In this document: piece by piece, positions 47,339 to 55,270 of the stretch
Numbering within the stretch: the first letter of the stretch is position 1
Layout of the letters: every line of letters starts with the position of its first letter
Assembly: GCA_963760125.1 (NCBI GenBank)
Contig: CAVXBV010000017.1
Span: 1-64,000, forward strand
Length of the DNA: 64,000 bases
Reading direction: 5' to 3'
DNA from: RYN-111 sp963760125
Lineage (GTDB): Bacteria; Actinomycetota; Actinomycetes; Mycobacteriales; SCTD01
The notes under the pieces: generated by a model
Database searches by the model: none
Told to the model about the DNA's origin: nothing
The model's input: the letters and a program-made list of their open reading frames with translations, nothing else
Position numbers and translations under genes: made by a program

Positions 47339-48831
47339 GGGTGGGGGGCGGGGGCCGTCACGCGGACGGCGGGGTGGAGGACCCACTCCTCGGCGTCGAA
47401 GCGGCGTAGCCGACGCATGAAGCTGAACGTGAAGGTCGGCCACAGGGTGGTGTTGCGGCCCTCGGCGTCGAGGTACCAGGACGCGCAGCCGCCGCGGTTC
47501 CAGACGGTCTTCGCCAGCTGGCGCTGCAGGTCCCGGTTGTGGGCGGCCTGGACCTCGGCGCGGGGCTCGAGCGCGCCGTACCCGCCCGCGTCCAGCGCGT
47601 CGAGCGCCTGCAGCACGTGACCGACCTGCGCCTCGATCATGAGCACGATCGAGCTGTGACCGAGCCCGGTGTTGGGGCCGACGAGCAGGAACAGGTTCGG
47701 GTAGCCCGCGATCGCCATGCCGTGGAGCGCCTGCATGCCCGTCTGGGCCCAGTGCTCACGCAGCGACGTCCCGTGGGCGTGGACCTGCGCCGCGATCGGC
47801 GGGTCGGTGACGGAGAAGCCGGTCCCGAACACGATCGTGTCGACCTCGTGCGTCACCCGCTCCCCGGACGGCCCGGCCGTGACGACCCCGGTGGGCACGA
47901 CCTCCACGATCGGGTCGGTCACGACGTCCGTGTTGTCGGCGTCGAGCGCCCGGTAGTAGCTGTTGGACAGCAGCACGCGCTTGCACCCGAGGGTGAAGGT
48001 GGGCGTCAGCTGGGCGCGCTTGACCGGGTCGGCGACCTGCTCCAGGTTCTTCAGGGCGAGCTTCTGCGCGACGCGCATGAGGCGTGGGCTGAAGCGGAAG
48101 CCCAGGATGTGCGACTCCCGGCCGAGGTAGATGCCCGCCCGGACCGCCTTCTGCCACAGGGGAAAGCGGCTGTAGAGGCGCTGTTCGAGCGGGGAGATCG
48201 CCCGGTCGGCGCGTGGCAGCACCCAGGGGGCGGTGCGCTGGAAGACCACCAGGCGGGCGGCGTCAGGCTGCAGGTGCGGGACGAACTGGATGGCCGAGGC
48301 GCCCGTGCCGATCACCGCGACCCGGCGGTCGGCAGCGTGCCAGGAGTGGTCCCACGTCGCGGAGTGGAAGGTCGTGCCCGCGAACGACGCCAGCCCCGAC
48401 AGCGCGGGAACCGTCGGGGCGGACAGGGGGCCCGTGCCGGCGATGAGCACGTCCGCGGTGAGAGCGCCCTGCGAGGTCGTCAGGTGCCAGCGCTGCTGCC
48501 CGGCCGACCAGGTCGCGTCGAGCAGCTCGCAGCTCAGGCGCAGGTGCGGCGCGAGGTCGTGGTCGCGGGCCACCTGCTGCAGGTAGGCCTGGATCTCCGG
48601 CTGCGGGCTGAACGCCCGGGACCACCGCGGATTGCGGGCGAACGAGAACGAGTAGACCTGCGAGGGCACGTCGCACGCGCACCCAGGGTAGGTGTTGTCG
48701 CGCCACGTCCCGCCGACGTCGTCGCTGCGCTCGAGGATCACCAGGTCGTGGCGGCCGGCCCTCTTCAGCGCGATCGCGGCGCCGAGCCCGGAGAAGCCGG
48801 CGCCAATGATGGCGACCTTCACGTGCGTCAT
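47335..48831 (-). CDS. Flavin-containing (Baeyer-Villiger-type) monooxygenase
   Basis: 498-residue FAD/NADPH monooxygenase. ATG 48831 opens MTHVKVAIIGAGFSGLGAAI with the first Rossmann GxGxxG (GAGFSG), then LERSDDVGGTWRDNTYPGCA and CDVPSQVYSFSF, the usual N-terminal block of BVMO-like enzymes. The second Rossmann fold is RVAVIGTGASAIQFVPHLQP. The BVMO-like fingerprint region reads FHSATWDHSWHAADRRVAVI (compare FxGxxxHxxxW), weakly conserved at the start. C-terminal text GYPNLFLLVGPNTGLGHSSI is typical. Its ATG overlaps the stop of the upstream membrane protein (ATGA), so both genes form an operon read away from the MerR gene. Ketone or aromatic oxygenation is inferred from family only. Confidence 0.85.
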   Translation of the reverse strand: MTHVKVAIIGAGFSGLGAAIALKRAGRHDLVILERSDDVGGTWRDNTYPGCACDVPSQVYSFSFARNPRWSRAFSPQPEIQAYLQQVARDHDLAPHLRLSCELLDATWSAGQQRWHLTTSQGALTADVLIAGTGPLSAPTVPALSGLASFAGTTFHSATWDHSWHAADRRVAVIGTGASAIQFVPHLQPDAARLVVFQRTAPWVLPRADRAISPLEQRLYSRFPLWQKAVRAGIYLGRESHILGFRFSPRLMRVAQKLALKNLEQVADPVKRAQLTPTFTLGCKRVLLSNSYYRALDADNTDVVTDPIVEVVPTGVVTAGPSGERVTHEVDTIVFGTGFSVTDPPIAAQVHAHGTSLREHWAQTGMQALHGMAIAGYPNLFLLVGPNTGLGHSSIVLMIEAQVGHVLQALDALDAGGYGALEPRAEVQAAHNRDLQRQLAKTVWNRGGCASWYLDAEGRNTTLWPTFTFSFMRRLRRFDAEEWVLHPAVRVTAPAPHP

Positions 48832-50651
48832 GCAGGGGCTCCTACGGAGGTACGGCGGGACAGGGCCACGGGCAAGGGTGCCAGGCGCTGCTGGGCGGAG
48901 CGGTCGAGCCGTCGCAGTCCGAGCGACAGGGTGCCGATCCACAGCAGGGCGAGCCCGCCGAGCACGGCGTAGGCGACGTGCTTCACGGTGGTCGAGCCAC
49001 CGACGGCCTCGCGCTGCAGGATCGTCTGGTCCTGCACGAACTGCCGCCGGAACGTCGGCGAGGCGGGGACGAGCTCGGCCGGGATCGCTTTGTCCTCCGG
49101 TAAGTAGACCGGTACGGCCTGCTGCGTGCGCGAGGTCGCGAGGCGCAGCACCGACTTGTAGTCACCGGCGACGGGGACGGGCCGCTGGGTCCGGTAGACG
49201 CCGGCGCTGACCCGCTGCAGCGCCGTCAGCTGGAGGCCCTTGGGGGTGAGGTAGCTGCCGCCCTGCCAGGACGTGACGTTGAACCACGCCACGTCGTCGG
49301 CCAGGGAAGCGGGCTCGAGGCGCACCTCGAGGTCCGCCGTGCCGGGTGCGGCGGGGGTGACGGTGACGTCGGCGTAGCGCGCACCGGTGGAGGCGAACGG
49401 CAGGGCGACGCCGATGACGGCGAGCAGCGTCGCGAAGGCGAGCCCGGAGACACCCCGCGGGCTCGGACGGCGGAGGGCGGCGACGGGGAGCAGCGAGCGA
49501 CCGATGACGCCGCCGAGCACGCCGCCGGCGACGGCGGCCAGCAGTCCGAGGGCGTAGGCCTCGGGGAAGAGCACCCCTTGCCAGGGAAGGGGAAACGCGA
49601 CCTGGCTGTACGCCCACTCGGCGGCGAGACCGACCGTGCCGATGGCCAGACCGGCGACCGCCCCGAAGCGCACCTGGCGGGTCACCGGGACGACCAGCGC
49701 GACCAGCTCCACCAGCGCGGCCTCGGCGAGGTAGAGCGGCTGGTGGGGGACGGTCAGGCCGAAGCCGGCGCCGATGACCAGCGCCCAGGCCCCGCGGAGG
49801 ACGCAGAAGACCAGCGCGGCCTTGAGCGCGCCGAACCGGCCGATGCGCACCCGCGCCGTGACCAGGGCGATCGACGCGGCCAGCGCGAGGAGGACCGGGT
49901 GGTAGACGGCGTTGAACTGCGGCACCCCCATGTCGAACTCGTCCTGCAGGGTGGACAGGCCGATGAGGAACGCGCCGGCCAGGGTCACCGCGGAGGGGCG
50001 CATGAACCGCGCGACGACGCTGCGCGAGCCCTGTCGGCCACCGCGGCGACGGCCCTCCTCGAGCAGCACCCAGGAGGCCAGCGTGGTGAGGGAGGCTCCA
50101 CCGATCATCTGGATGTGCGTGGGGGACCAGAGGGTGACGTCCTGGCCGAAGGCGTTGTGCCACAGGTCGTCGAGCGGGAAGCCGGCCAGCGAGATCGACC
50201 CGCACAGCAGCACGAGCACGCCGCCGAGCGAGCACTGCAGCCCCCCGGGAAGGGTGACGGCGGCTCCGCCGTCGGTGTTGCGGTCGAGGGTGATGGCGAG
50301 GATGCCCGCCGTGGCCAGCCCGCACAGGCCGAGGACGATGGGCCAGTGAGCGGCGGTGCCGAACGGCGAGGAGTCGCGGCCGTTGTCGATGTGCACCGCG
50401 ACGTCCCAGTAGAAGCCGAAGCCTGCCGTCAGCAAGCTCAACGAGCACACGACGCCGGGGATCGCCGCCCACGGAGGCAACCCTGACTCGCGCTCGGCCC
50501 AGGCAGCGGCGCGCTCGAGGACGGGGACGCGACCCCGGCGGTAGGCGACGCAGGTCGCCAGCAGGGCGGCCGCGAGCAGCAGCAGCACCCCGGTGACCGG
50601 GAGCACCTGCGCGAGGTCGACGCCGCGGGCCGGTCGGATCGGCTCCGCCAT
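48828..50651 (-). CDS. Multi-spanning membrane protein, unknown function
   Basis: 607-residue membrane protein. ATG 50651 (MAEPIRPARG) is chosen because GGAGG lies 7 nt upstream; an earlier in-frame ATG at 50672 would place that ribosome site inside the gene. About twelve helices are visible (LPVTGVLLLLAAALLATCVA, IPGVVCSLSLLTAGFGFYWD, WPIVLGLCGLATAGILAITL, VLLALAASIALVTARVRI). Charged loop motifs FYWDVAVHIDNGRDSSPFG and HNAFGQDVTLWSPTHIQMIG hold conserved-looking His, Asp and Trp. A beta-rich outer domain follows (VTVTPAAPGTADLEVRLEPA), and the last helix is HVAYAVLGGLALLWIGTLSL. I do not recognise the family. It is co-transcribed with the monooxygenase. Confidence 0.72.
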   Translation of the reverse strand: MAEPIRPARGVDLAQVLPVTGVLLLLAAALLATCVAYRRGRVPVLERAAAWAERESGLPPWAAIPGVVCSLSLLTAGFGFYWDVAVHIDNGRDSSPFGTAAHWPIVLGLCGLATAGILAITLDRNTDGGAAVTLPGGLQCSLGGVLVLLCGSISLAGFPLDDLWHNAFGQDVTLWSPTHIQMIGGASLTTLASWVLLEEGRRRGGRQGSRSVVARFMRPSAVTLAGAFLIGLSTLQDEFDMGVPQFNAVYHPVLLALAASIALVTARVRIGRFGALKAALVFCVLRGAWALVIGAGFGLTVPHQPLYLAEAALVELVALVVPVTRQVRFGAVAGLAIGTVGLAAEWAYSQVAFPLPWQGVLFPEAYALGLLAAVAGGVLGGVIGRSLLPVAALRRPSPRGVSGLAFATLLAVIGVALPFASTGARYADVTVTPAAPGTADLEVRLEPASLADDVAWFNVTSWQGGSYLTPKGLQLTALQRVSAGVYRTQRPVPVAGDYKSVLRLATSRTQQAVPVYLPEDKAIPAELVPASPTFRRQFVQDQTILQREAVGGSTTVKHVAYAVLGGLALLWIGTLSLGLRRLDRSAQQRLAPLPVALSRRTSVGAPA

Positions 50652-50697
50652 CGACGTACCTCCGTGAGTCATTCCGGTGAACTGTCAGTTGGTCAAT

Positions 50698-50717
50698 GTG
50701 ACATTCCGTGTTGTCAC
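50698..50717. promoter_or_regulatory. Inverted repeat, candidate operator in the divergent promoter
   Basis: GTGACA (50698-50703) and TGTCAC (50712-50717) form an inverted repeat with an 8-nt spacer, a 20-bp site of the size bound by dimeric regulators of the MerR class. It lies between the membrane protein/monooxygenase operon (minus) and the MerR gene (plus), about 47 nt from each start, so the MerR protein could control both directions. Confidence 0.45.
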
Positions 50718-50750
50718 GTTATCTGGCGTCGAAACGTGCCGTCAACCCTC

Positions 50751-50756
50751 TACCCT
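50751..50756 (+). promoter_or_regulatory. Candidate -10 box (TACCCT) before the MerR gene
   Basis: TACCCT fits TAnnnT and sits 6 nt before the GTG at 50763, with no Shine-Dalgarno sequence in between. This is a third likely leaderless start in the window, after those at 3809 and 14290. Confidence 0.4.
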
Positions 50757-50762
50757 GGGCAG

Positions 50763-51497
50763 GTGGAGTACCGGATCGACGACCTCGCCCGCGCTGGGGG
50801 GACGACGGTGCGCAACGTGCGGGTGTACCAGGACCGCGGTCTGCTCCCGCCACCCCGCAAGGAGGGCCGCACCGGCATCTACAGCGAGGCGCACCTCGCG
50901 CGGCTGCGGCTGATCGGCCAACTGCTCGAGCGCGGCTACACCTTCGCCCACATCGCGGAGTTCCTCGAGGCCTGGCAGCGCGGCCGCAACCTCACCGACC
51001 TGCTCGGGCTCGAGGAGGTCCTCACCACCCCGTGGTCCGACGAGGTCGACGACTACGTGACGTGGGAGCAGCTCGTCGAGCTGTACGGCGAGAGCGAGCT
51101 GTCCGAGGACAACCTCGCCCGCACGCTGGCCCAGGAGCTCGTGGTCGTGGACGGCGACCGCTTCCGGGTCCCGTCGCCGCGCCTGCTGCACGCCGGGTCG
51201 GAGATGGTCAAGGCGGGCATACCGCTGTCGGTCGTCCTGGGCCTGTCGGAGTCGCTGGCGCGCGACATGGAGGCGTCCGCGAAGCGCCTGGTCGGCGCTG
51301 TCGCCGACCACGTCGTCGTGCCGGCCACGCAGTCCTACGACGCGTCGCTCGCCGAGATCGGCGCGCTCATCAACCGCCTCAAGCCGCTCGCCCAGCTCGC
51401 GGTCGACGCTCACCTGGCCCGCGCCATGGAGCGCCAGGTCCGTGCAACCGTTCAGGAGCACATGCAGGCCGGCGCCGAGGGCTCCGCCGCCTCCTGA
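50763..51497 (+). CDS. MerR-family transcriptional regulator
   Basis: 244-residue regulator. GTG 50763 gives VEYRIDDLARAGGTTVRNVR, then VYQDRGLLPPPRKEGRTGIY and SEAHLARLRLIGQLLERGYT, the MerR winged helix. The C-terminal two-thirds is a helical effector domain (SELSEDNLARTLAQELVVVD, GIPLSVVLGLSESLARDMEA, HVVVPATQSYDASLAEIGAL) without a metal-binding cysteine set, so an organic ligand is more likely than a metal. Divergent from the monooxygenase operon with an inverted repeat between, which suggests it regulates that operon. Confidence 0.85.
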   Translation: MEYRIDDLARAGGTTVRNVRVYQDRGLLPPPRKEGRTGIYSEAHLARLRLIGQLLERGYTFAHIAEFLEAWQRGRNLTDLLGLEEVLTTPWSDEVDDYVTWEQLVELYGESELSEDNLARTLAQELVVVDGDRFRVPSPRLLHAGSEMVKAGIPLSVVLGLSESLARDMEASAKRLVGAVADHVVVPATQSYDASLAEIGALINRLKPLAQLAVDAHLARAMERQVRATVQEHMQAGAEGSAAS

Positions 51498-51548
51498 GCG
51501 GCGCCTTGAGCGCGTGCTGAGCGGAGTGTGGCGAGGGTCACGGCGGCT

Positions 51549-51579
51549 GTGCTAGCAGAGTGCTTGCAACTGCTAGCAC
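51549..51579. promoter_or_regulatory. Phased TGCTAGCA repeats upstream of the XRE gene
   Basis: GTGCTAGCA (51549-51557) and TGCTAGCAC (51571-51579) are perfect inverted arms, each itself palindromic. A diverged third copy, GTGCTTGCA, starts at 51560. The three copies begin at 51549, 51560 and 51570, one DNA turn apart. This is a good candidate operator, probably bound by the XRE protein encoded 52 nt downstream. Confidence 0.55.
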
Positions 51580-51630
51580 CCCGGGTTAACGTTCGTCTTG
51601 TCCCCCTGGAGCAAGCGGAAGGAGCGCGTC

Positions 51631-52026
51631 GTGCCGGCCATCAGCCACCTCGGTGAGTTCATCCGCGAGCAGCGGGAGGGCGCCAAGATCAGCCTGCGCG
51701 AGCTCGCCAAGTCGGCCGGCGTCAGCAACCCCTACCTCAGCCAGATCGAGCGGGGCCTGCGCAAGCCGAGCGCCGAAATCCTGCAGCAGATCGCCAAGGG
51801 CCTGCGCATCTCCGCCGAGGTGCTCTACGTCCAGGCCGGCATCCTCGAGCAGCGCGAGGCCAGTCCCGTCGTCGACGCGATCCTCGCCGACGAGGTCCTG
51901 ACCGAGCGGCAGAAGCAAGTGCTGCTCGAGATCCACGAGAGCTTCCGCAAGGAGAACGTGGCGCACGCCCTGGCCACGGCTGTCCCCCCTGGCGACGACC
52001 ACGACGACGTCGCCACCACCGCCTGA
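51631..52026 (+). CDS. XRE-family regulator next to hbhA
   Basis: 131-residue helix-turn-helix protein like mycobacterial Rv0474. GTG 51631 has AAGGAG 6 nt upstream. The HTH spans LGEFIREQREGAKISLRELA, KSAGVSNPYLSQIERGLRKP and SAEILQQIAKGLRISAEVLY. The C-terminal part is helical and acidic (LADEVLTERQKQVLLEIHES). It lies 38 nt upstream of the hbhA-like gene and probably shares its promoter; the phased TGCTAGCA sites upstream suggest autoregulation. Confidence 0.85.
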   Translation: MPAISHLGEFIREQREGAKISLRELAKSAGVSNPYLSQIERGLRKPSAEILQQIAKGLRISAEVLYVQAGILEQREASPVVDAILADEVLTERQKQVLLEIHESFRKENVAHALATAVPPGDDHDDVATTA

Positions 52027-52064
52027 ACCTTCCCGATCCCCCTAGTTGCCCTGGAGGCACCGCA

Positions 52065-52595
52065 ATGAGCACCCTCACCGACAAGCTGCCCAAGCTCCCC
52101 GAGATCAAGCTCCCCGAGCTCATCGACCTGGACGAGGCCAAGAAGCCCGCGTTCGCCGCCGTCGGCGTCGTCGACATGTACGTCGAGCAGGTCCGCACGC
52201 AGGCCAAGGAGCTCCCGGCCACGGCCAAGAAGTTCCAGGCTGACTTCGCGGCGAAGTTCGACGCCGCCCGCACCGAGCGCACCGCGCAGGCCAAGGCCCT
52301 CCCGGCCCAGCTCAAGACCCTGCCGGCGCAGGCCACCACGCAGGTCAAGGACCTCCGTACCGACCTCACCGCCCGTGTCGAGAAGGCGCAGAGCACGGCG
52401 ACGTCTTACTACGGCAAGCTGGCCGTCCGCGGCGAGAAGCTGGTCACCCAGATCCGTCGCCAGCCGACCACCGAGGCCGCCATCGCCGAGGGCAAGGCCG
52501 CCGTCAAGAAGGCCGAGTCCTCCTCGACCGCTGCCAAGAAGAGCACCAAGGCTGCCGACAAGGCCGTCGTCGACGCCGCCGCGAAGATCGGCTAG
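52065..52595 (+). CDS. hbhA: HbhA-like heparin-binding hemagglutinin
   Basis: 176-residue surface or lipid-associated protein like mycobacterial HbhA (Rv0475). ATG 52065 has GGAGG 8 nt upstream. The N-terminus (LTDKLPKLPEIKLPELIDLD) precedes a conserved helix (AKKPAFAAVGVVDMYVEQVR) and a long coiled coil (AKKFQADFAAKFDAARTERT). The C-terminus is Lys/Ala-rich (KAAVKKAESSSTAAKKSTKA), the part that binds heparan sulfate in Mycobacterium. In non-pathogens this gene is probably structural, for example linked to lipid bodies or the membrane. A strong hairpin follows at 52654. Confidence 0.8.
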   Translation: MSTLTDKLPKLPEIKLPELIDLDEAKKPAFAAVGVVDMYVEQVRTQAKELPATAKKFQADFAAKFDAARTERTAQAKALPAQLKTLPAQATTQVKDLRTDLTARVEKAQSTATSYYGKLAVRGEKLVTQIRRQPTTEAAIAEGKAAVKKAESSSTAAKKSTKAADKAVVDAAAKIG

Positions 52596-52653
52596 AAGAC
52601 CGGCTCGAACCGCTTCCTCCCCTGAGGGTCCCCCCGAGCACCTCGGCCCTCAC

Positions 52654-52704
52654 CGCGACCCCCGGTCGCTGCCGTTCCCCCGAACGGCAGCACCGGGGGT
52701 CGCG
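52654..52704 (+). terminator. Long GC-rich hairpin terminator after hbhA
   Basis: Left arm 52654-52677 and right arm 52682-52704 pair over 23 bp with one bulged C (52667) and a CCCC loop. It lies 58 nt after the hbhA stop and 32 nt before the next GTG. A 10-bp apical part (GCTGCCGTTC with GAACGGCAGC) and a 13-bp basal part are both perfect. Confidence 0.6.
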
Positions 52705-52736
52705 TGCGTGTCAGGCGTGCGTGTGAGGATGGTGCG

Positions 52737-53045
52737 GTGAGCCTCTTCTCGAACCCCCCGTCGCTGACCGACCCGAGCGGGGTCCTGCTCTGGGTGCTGG
52801 CGCTCGGCCTGCTGGTGCTCAAGGTCTACGCCTTTGCCGACTGCGTGCGACGTCCCGCCCCTCCGTTCGTCGCCTTCGGCAAGCTCACCAAGCCGATCTG
52901 GACCGGGATCACCGGCGTCGCCGCTCTGCTCCACCTGGTCGCCCCCGGGGTGCTCGGCATCCTGACGCTGCTCGGGACCGTCGCTGCCATCGTCTACCTG
53001 ACCGACGTCAAGCCGGCCGTGAGCGGCACCGCCAACCCCTGGTGA
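52737..53045 (+). CDS. DUF2516-type small membrane protein
   Basis: 102-residue protein like mycobacterial Rv0476. GTG 52737 follows GAGGA. Membrane helices are VLLWVLALGLLVLKVYAFAD and VAALLHLVAPGVLGILTLLG with TVAAIVYLTDVKP; the short loop CVRRPAPPFVAFGKLTKPIW is the characteristic DUF2516 text. Its place after XRE-hbhA matches the mycobacterial order. The stop overlaps the GTG of the hydrolase gene by 4 bases. Confidence 0.8.
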   Translation: MSLFSNPPSLTDPSGVLLWVLALGLLVLKVYAFADCVRRPAPPFVAFGKLTKPIWTGITGVAALLHLVAPGVLGILTLLGTVAAIVYLTDVKPAVSGTANPW

Positions 53046-53815
53046 CGCTCGTGGTGGGGGAGGGCGCGCCGGTCACGGTCGTCGCCCACGGCTTCGGGGC
53101 CTCGGCCGCCGAGACGCGCGCGCTGGTCAGCGGCGTCGCCGGCACCCGCGTCCTTCCCGTCGCACGCGGCCATCTCGGGGCACCGGAGCCCGCAACGCGA
53201 CCACCTGGCGCCACGGGCCTTGCGGGGTACGCCGATCTCGCCGCCGACCTGGTCGCGGTCGCCGCCGCCCACGGCGCCACGCAGGCGCTGGGCATGTCGC
53301 TCGGCGCCGCCACCTTGCTCCGGGTGCTGGCCGATCAGCCGGACCGGTTCACCCGCGTCGTCCTGCTCCTGCCGGCCCTGCTCGACCGGCCGCGCGCGCG
53401 CTCGAGCGCTCTCGTCGCGGCGCTGGAGGCCCGTGACCCCGAAGCGCTCGCGAGCGCCGTACGTGCTGAGCTGCCCCCTGAGCTGGCCTCGCGGACGGTC
53501 GAGGCGTACGTCCGGGCGCGGACGGCGCACCTGCTCGCCTCCCCGGGACTGACCGCGCTGCTGGCGGGGCTGGCGCTGGAGGCGCCGGTGTCGTCGCCCA
53601 CGGCCCTGAGCGGTGTGACGGCAGACGTGCTGGTGGTGGGCCAGGAGGGCGACCGCGTGCACCCGGCGCAGATCGCTCGGGAGGTGGCCGCCGCGCTGCC
53701 GCGGGCCCGCCTCGTGGTCTTCGACCGGCCCGGGATGGTCCTGCGCGAGCGGGAGCACCTCCGGGCGCTGGTGCGACAGCACTTGGACGGGAGCGCGGTT
53801 ACGCCGTACGGGTGA
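53042..53815 (+). CDS. Alpha/beta hydrolase
   Basis: 257-residue alpha/beta-fold hydrolase. GTG 53042 (GTGA overlap). The oxyanion region is VVAHGFGASAAETRALVSGV, the nucleophile elbow GMSLGAATLLRVL (Ser of GxSxG-like GMSLG), the acid is probably in VLVVGQEGDRVHPAQIAREV, and the His is in LREREHLRALV. Substrate unknown; esterase or lactonase activity is possible. Translationally coupled to the DUF2516 gene. Confidence 0.75.
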   Translation: MTLVVGEGAPVTVVAHGFGASAAETRALVSGVAGTRVLPVARGHLGAPEPATRPPGATGLAGYADLAADLVAVAAAHGATQALGMSLGAATLLRVLADQPDRFTRVVLLLPALLDRPRARSSALVAALEARDPEALASAVRAELPPELASRTVEAYVRARTAHLLASPGLTALLAGLALEAPVSSPTALSGVTADVLVVGQEGDRVHPAQIAREVAAALPRARLVVFDRPGMVLREREHLRALVRQHLDGSAVTPYG

Positions 53816-54011
53816 ACGGGTCCGCGCCGTCCGGGTGGTGACCTCGGGGCCTCGGGACCCGACACTCCTTGTCAGAGCTTGCCCGGGAGTGTCCACATCT
53901 GCGCCTCACCCGGGCGGGTGAACTGCCCCTGATGCCGTCACCGGTGCCCTCGGCCCTCGTTGCCTGCAGTGTCGCCAGCACGAAGAACCCAGACCCCCGA
54001 GGACCACCGCC
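53816..54011. other. Intergenic region upstream of ssgA-like gene 1
   Basis: Contains an 8-bp inverted repeat (GACACTCC 53861-53868, GGAGTGTC 53886-53893) that could end the hydrolase transcript, and a 16-nt palindrome TCACCCGGGCGGGTGA (53906-53921) about 90 nt before the next ATG that could be an operator. A purine-rich AAGAACCCA stretch near the start resembles AAGAACAACACCCA before the second ssgA-like gene, which suggests the pair was duplicated with part of its leader. Confidence 0.4.
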
Positions 54012-54431
54012 ATGACGCACATCGCCACCGTCACCGCTGAGCTCGAGCTGCGCCTGGTCGTGCCGGGTGGGCCGTCCCTGCCGGTCGTCGCCAACCTGCG
54101 CTACGACAGCAACGACCCGTGGGCCGTGCGCGTCGCCTTCCAGACCGGTGGCGAGGGCGACGGTGTCGTCGAGTGGATGTTCGCCCGCCAGCTGCTCACC
54201 GACGGTGTCGCGAGCGCGATCGGCGAGGGTGACGTCCGCGTCTGGCCCTCCCTGCACGGCACCGAGCGCGTCGTGAACCTCGCGATGGCCTCTCCCTCCG
54301 GCTCGGCGCTGTTCGAGATCGACCGCGACGCGCTTGTGGAGTTCCTGCAGCAGACCTACCTCGCCGTCCCGACCGGCCACGAGTCGGCCGCGGTCGACCT
54401 CGACCTCGAGATCGCCGCCCTGCTCGGCTGA
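54012..54431 (+). CDS. SsgA-like (SALP) cell division/sporulation regulator 1
   Basis: 139-residue SsgA family protein (SALP). These proteins, restricted to actinomycetes, help localise septation and peptidoglycan remodelling; SsgB recruits FtsZ in Streptomyces. Diagnostic text: ELRLVVPGGPSLPVVANLRY, DSNDPWAVRVAFQT, VVEWMFARQLLTDGVASAIG, DVRVWPSLHGTERVVNLAMA and SALFEIDRDALVEFLQQTYL. A second member follows at 54865, about 60% identical by eye. No whi or fts gene is adjacent. Confidence 0.88.
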   Translation: MTHIATVTAELELRLVVPGGPSLPVVANLRYDSNDPWAVRVAFQTGGEGDGVVEWMFARQLLTDGVASAIGEGDVRVWPSLHGTERVVNLAMASPSGSALFEIDRDALVEFLQQTYLAVPTGHESAAVDLDLEIAALLG

Positions 54432-54864
54432 GCTGCCGCACCCCGGACCTCGACCCGGACCTCGACCCTCGACCCGGACCCGGACCCCGGACCTCGACCC
54501 GGACCCCAACCCTCGACCCGGACCCGGACCCGGACCTCGACCCGGACCCCGACCTCGACCTGCGACCTGGACCTCGACGGGCGTGCCCTTCTTCCTCCAG
54601 GTCGCCCCGGGAAAGCGGGGCAAGCCCCGGAATCCCGGGGCGGGCTCGAGAAGGCAACGTGCCCCCGGTGGGGGACACCCCGTGCGTGAAAGCCCGCGAC
54701 GCCCAGCCGCCCCGCCCGCCACGCCAGCTCGGCCGGCGCAGAGGCGGACATGTCCGGAAGCGTCCTCACCCGATGCGGTGAACCCGCACCCGGTCCCGTA
54801 CCCGCCGAGGACGGACCCTCGTTGGTCCGGGTGTCGCCGCAAGAACAACACCCAGGAGCCCCCG
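54432..54864. other. Gap with hexamer tandem repeats between ssgA-like genes
   Basis: 433 nt with no convincing gene. From about 54445 to 54583 it is a degenerate tandem array of GACCCG/GACCTC hexamers. From 54607 to 54645 GC-rich dyads (CCCCGGGAAAGCGGGG, CCCCGGAATCCCGGGG) could form hairpins. The last 100 nt resemble the leader of the first ssgA-like gene (shared GTGTCGCC-AAGAA pattern). The array is open in several frames by composition only. Confidence 0.55.
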
Positions 54865-55266
54865 ATGATCGCCACCGTCACCGCCGACCTGCACCTGTCC
54901 CTCGTCACCGAGGACGGGAACCTGCCGCTCGTCGCCGCGATGGCCTACGACGTCACCGACCCCTGGGCCGTGCGGGTCAGCTTCGACACCGCAGAGGGTG
55001 TGGTCACCTGGCTGTTCGCCCGCCAGCTGCTCACCGACGGCATCGCCGGTCTCACGGGCGACGGCGACATCAAGGTCTGGCCGTCGGTCCAGGACGGCGA
55101 GCACACGATCACCCTGGCGATGTCCTCCAACTCCGGCTCGGCGGTCTTCGAGATCGACCGCAACGGGCTGGTGGAGTTCCTGCAGCAGACCTACCTCGCC
55201 GTGCCGACCGGACACGAGGCGCTCACCGTGGACCTCGACGCCGAGCTCGCCCTGCTGCTCGGCTGA
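54865..55266 (+). CDS. SsgA-like (SALP) cell division/sporulation regulator 2
   Basis: 133-residue SsgA family protein. ATG 54865 has AGGAG 6 nt upstream. It matches its upstream neighbour through DLHLSLVTEDGNLPLVAAMA, VTDPWAVRVSFDT, VVTWLFARQLLTDGIAGLTG, DIKVWPSVQDGEHTITLAMS, SAVFEIDRNGLVEFLQQTYL and AVPTGHEALTVDLDAEL. A recent tandem duplication is likely. Division of labour between the copies is unknown. The stop lies 5 nt from the convergent minus-strand gene end. Confidence 0.88.
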   Translation: MIATVTADLHLSLVTEDGNLPLVAAMAYDVTDPWAVRVSFDTAEGVVTWLFARQLLTDGIAGLTGDGDIKVWPSVQDGEHTITLAMSSNSGSAVFEIDRNGLVEFLQQTYLAVPTGHEALTVDLDAELALLLG

Positions 55267-55270
55267 AGGG

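Noticed and set aside
54445..54583. Hexamer array considered as CRISPR or as part of a coding sequence
   Set aside because: Degenerate short hexamers without spacers; open frames through it join SsgA-like text in the wrong frame, and no domain text is seen.
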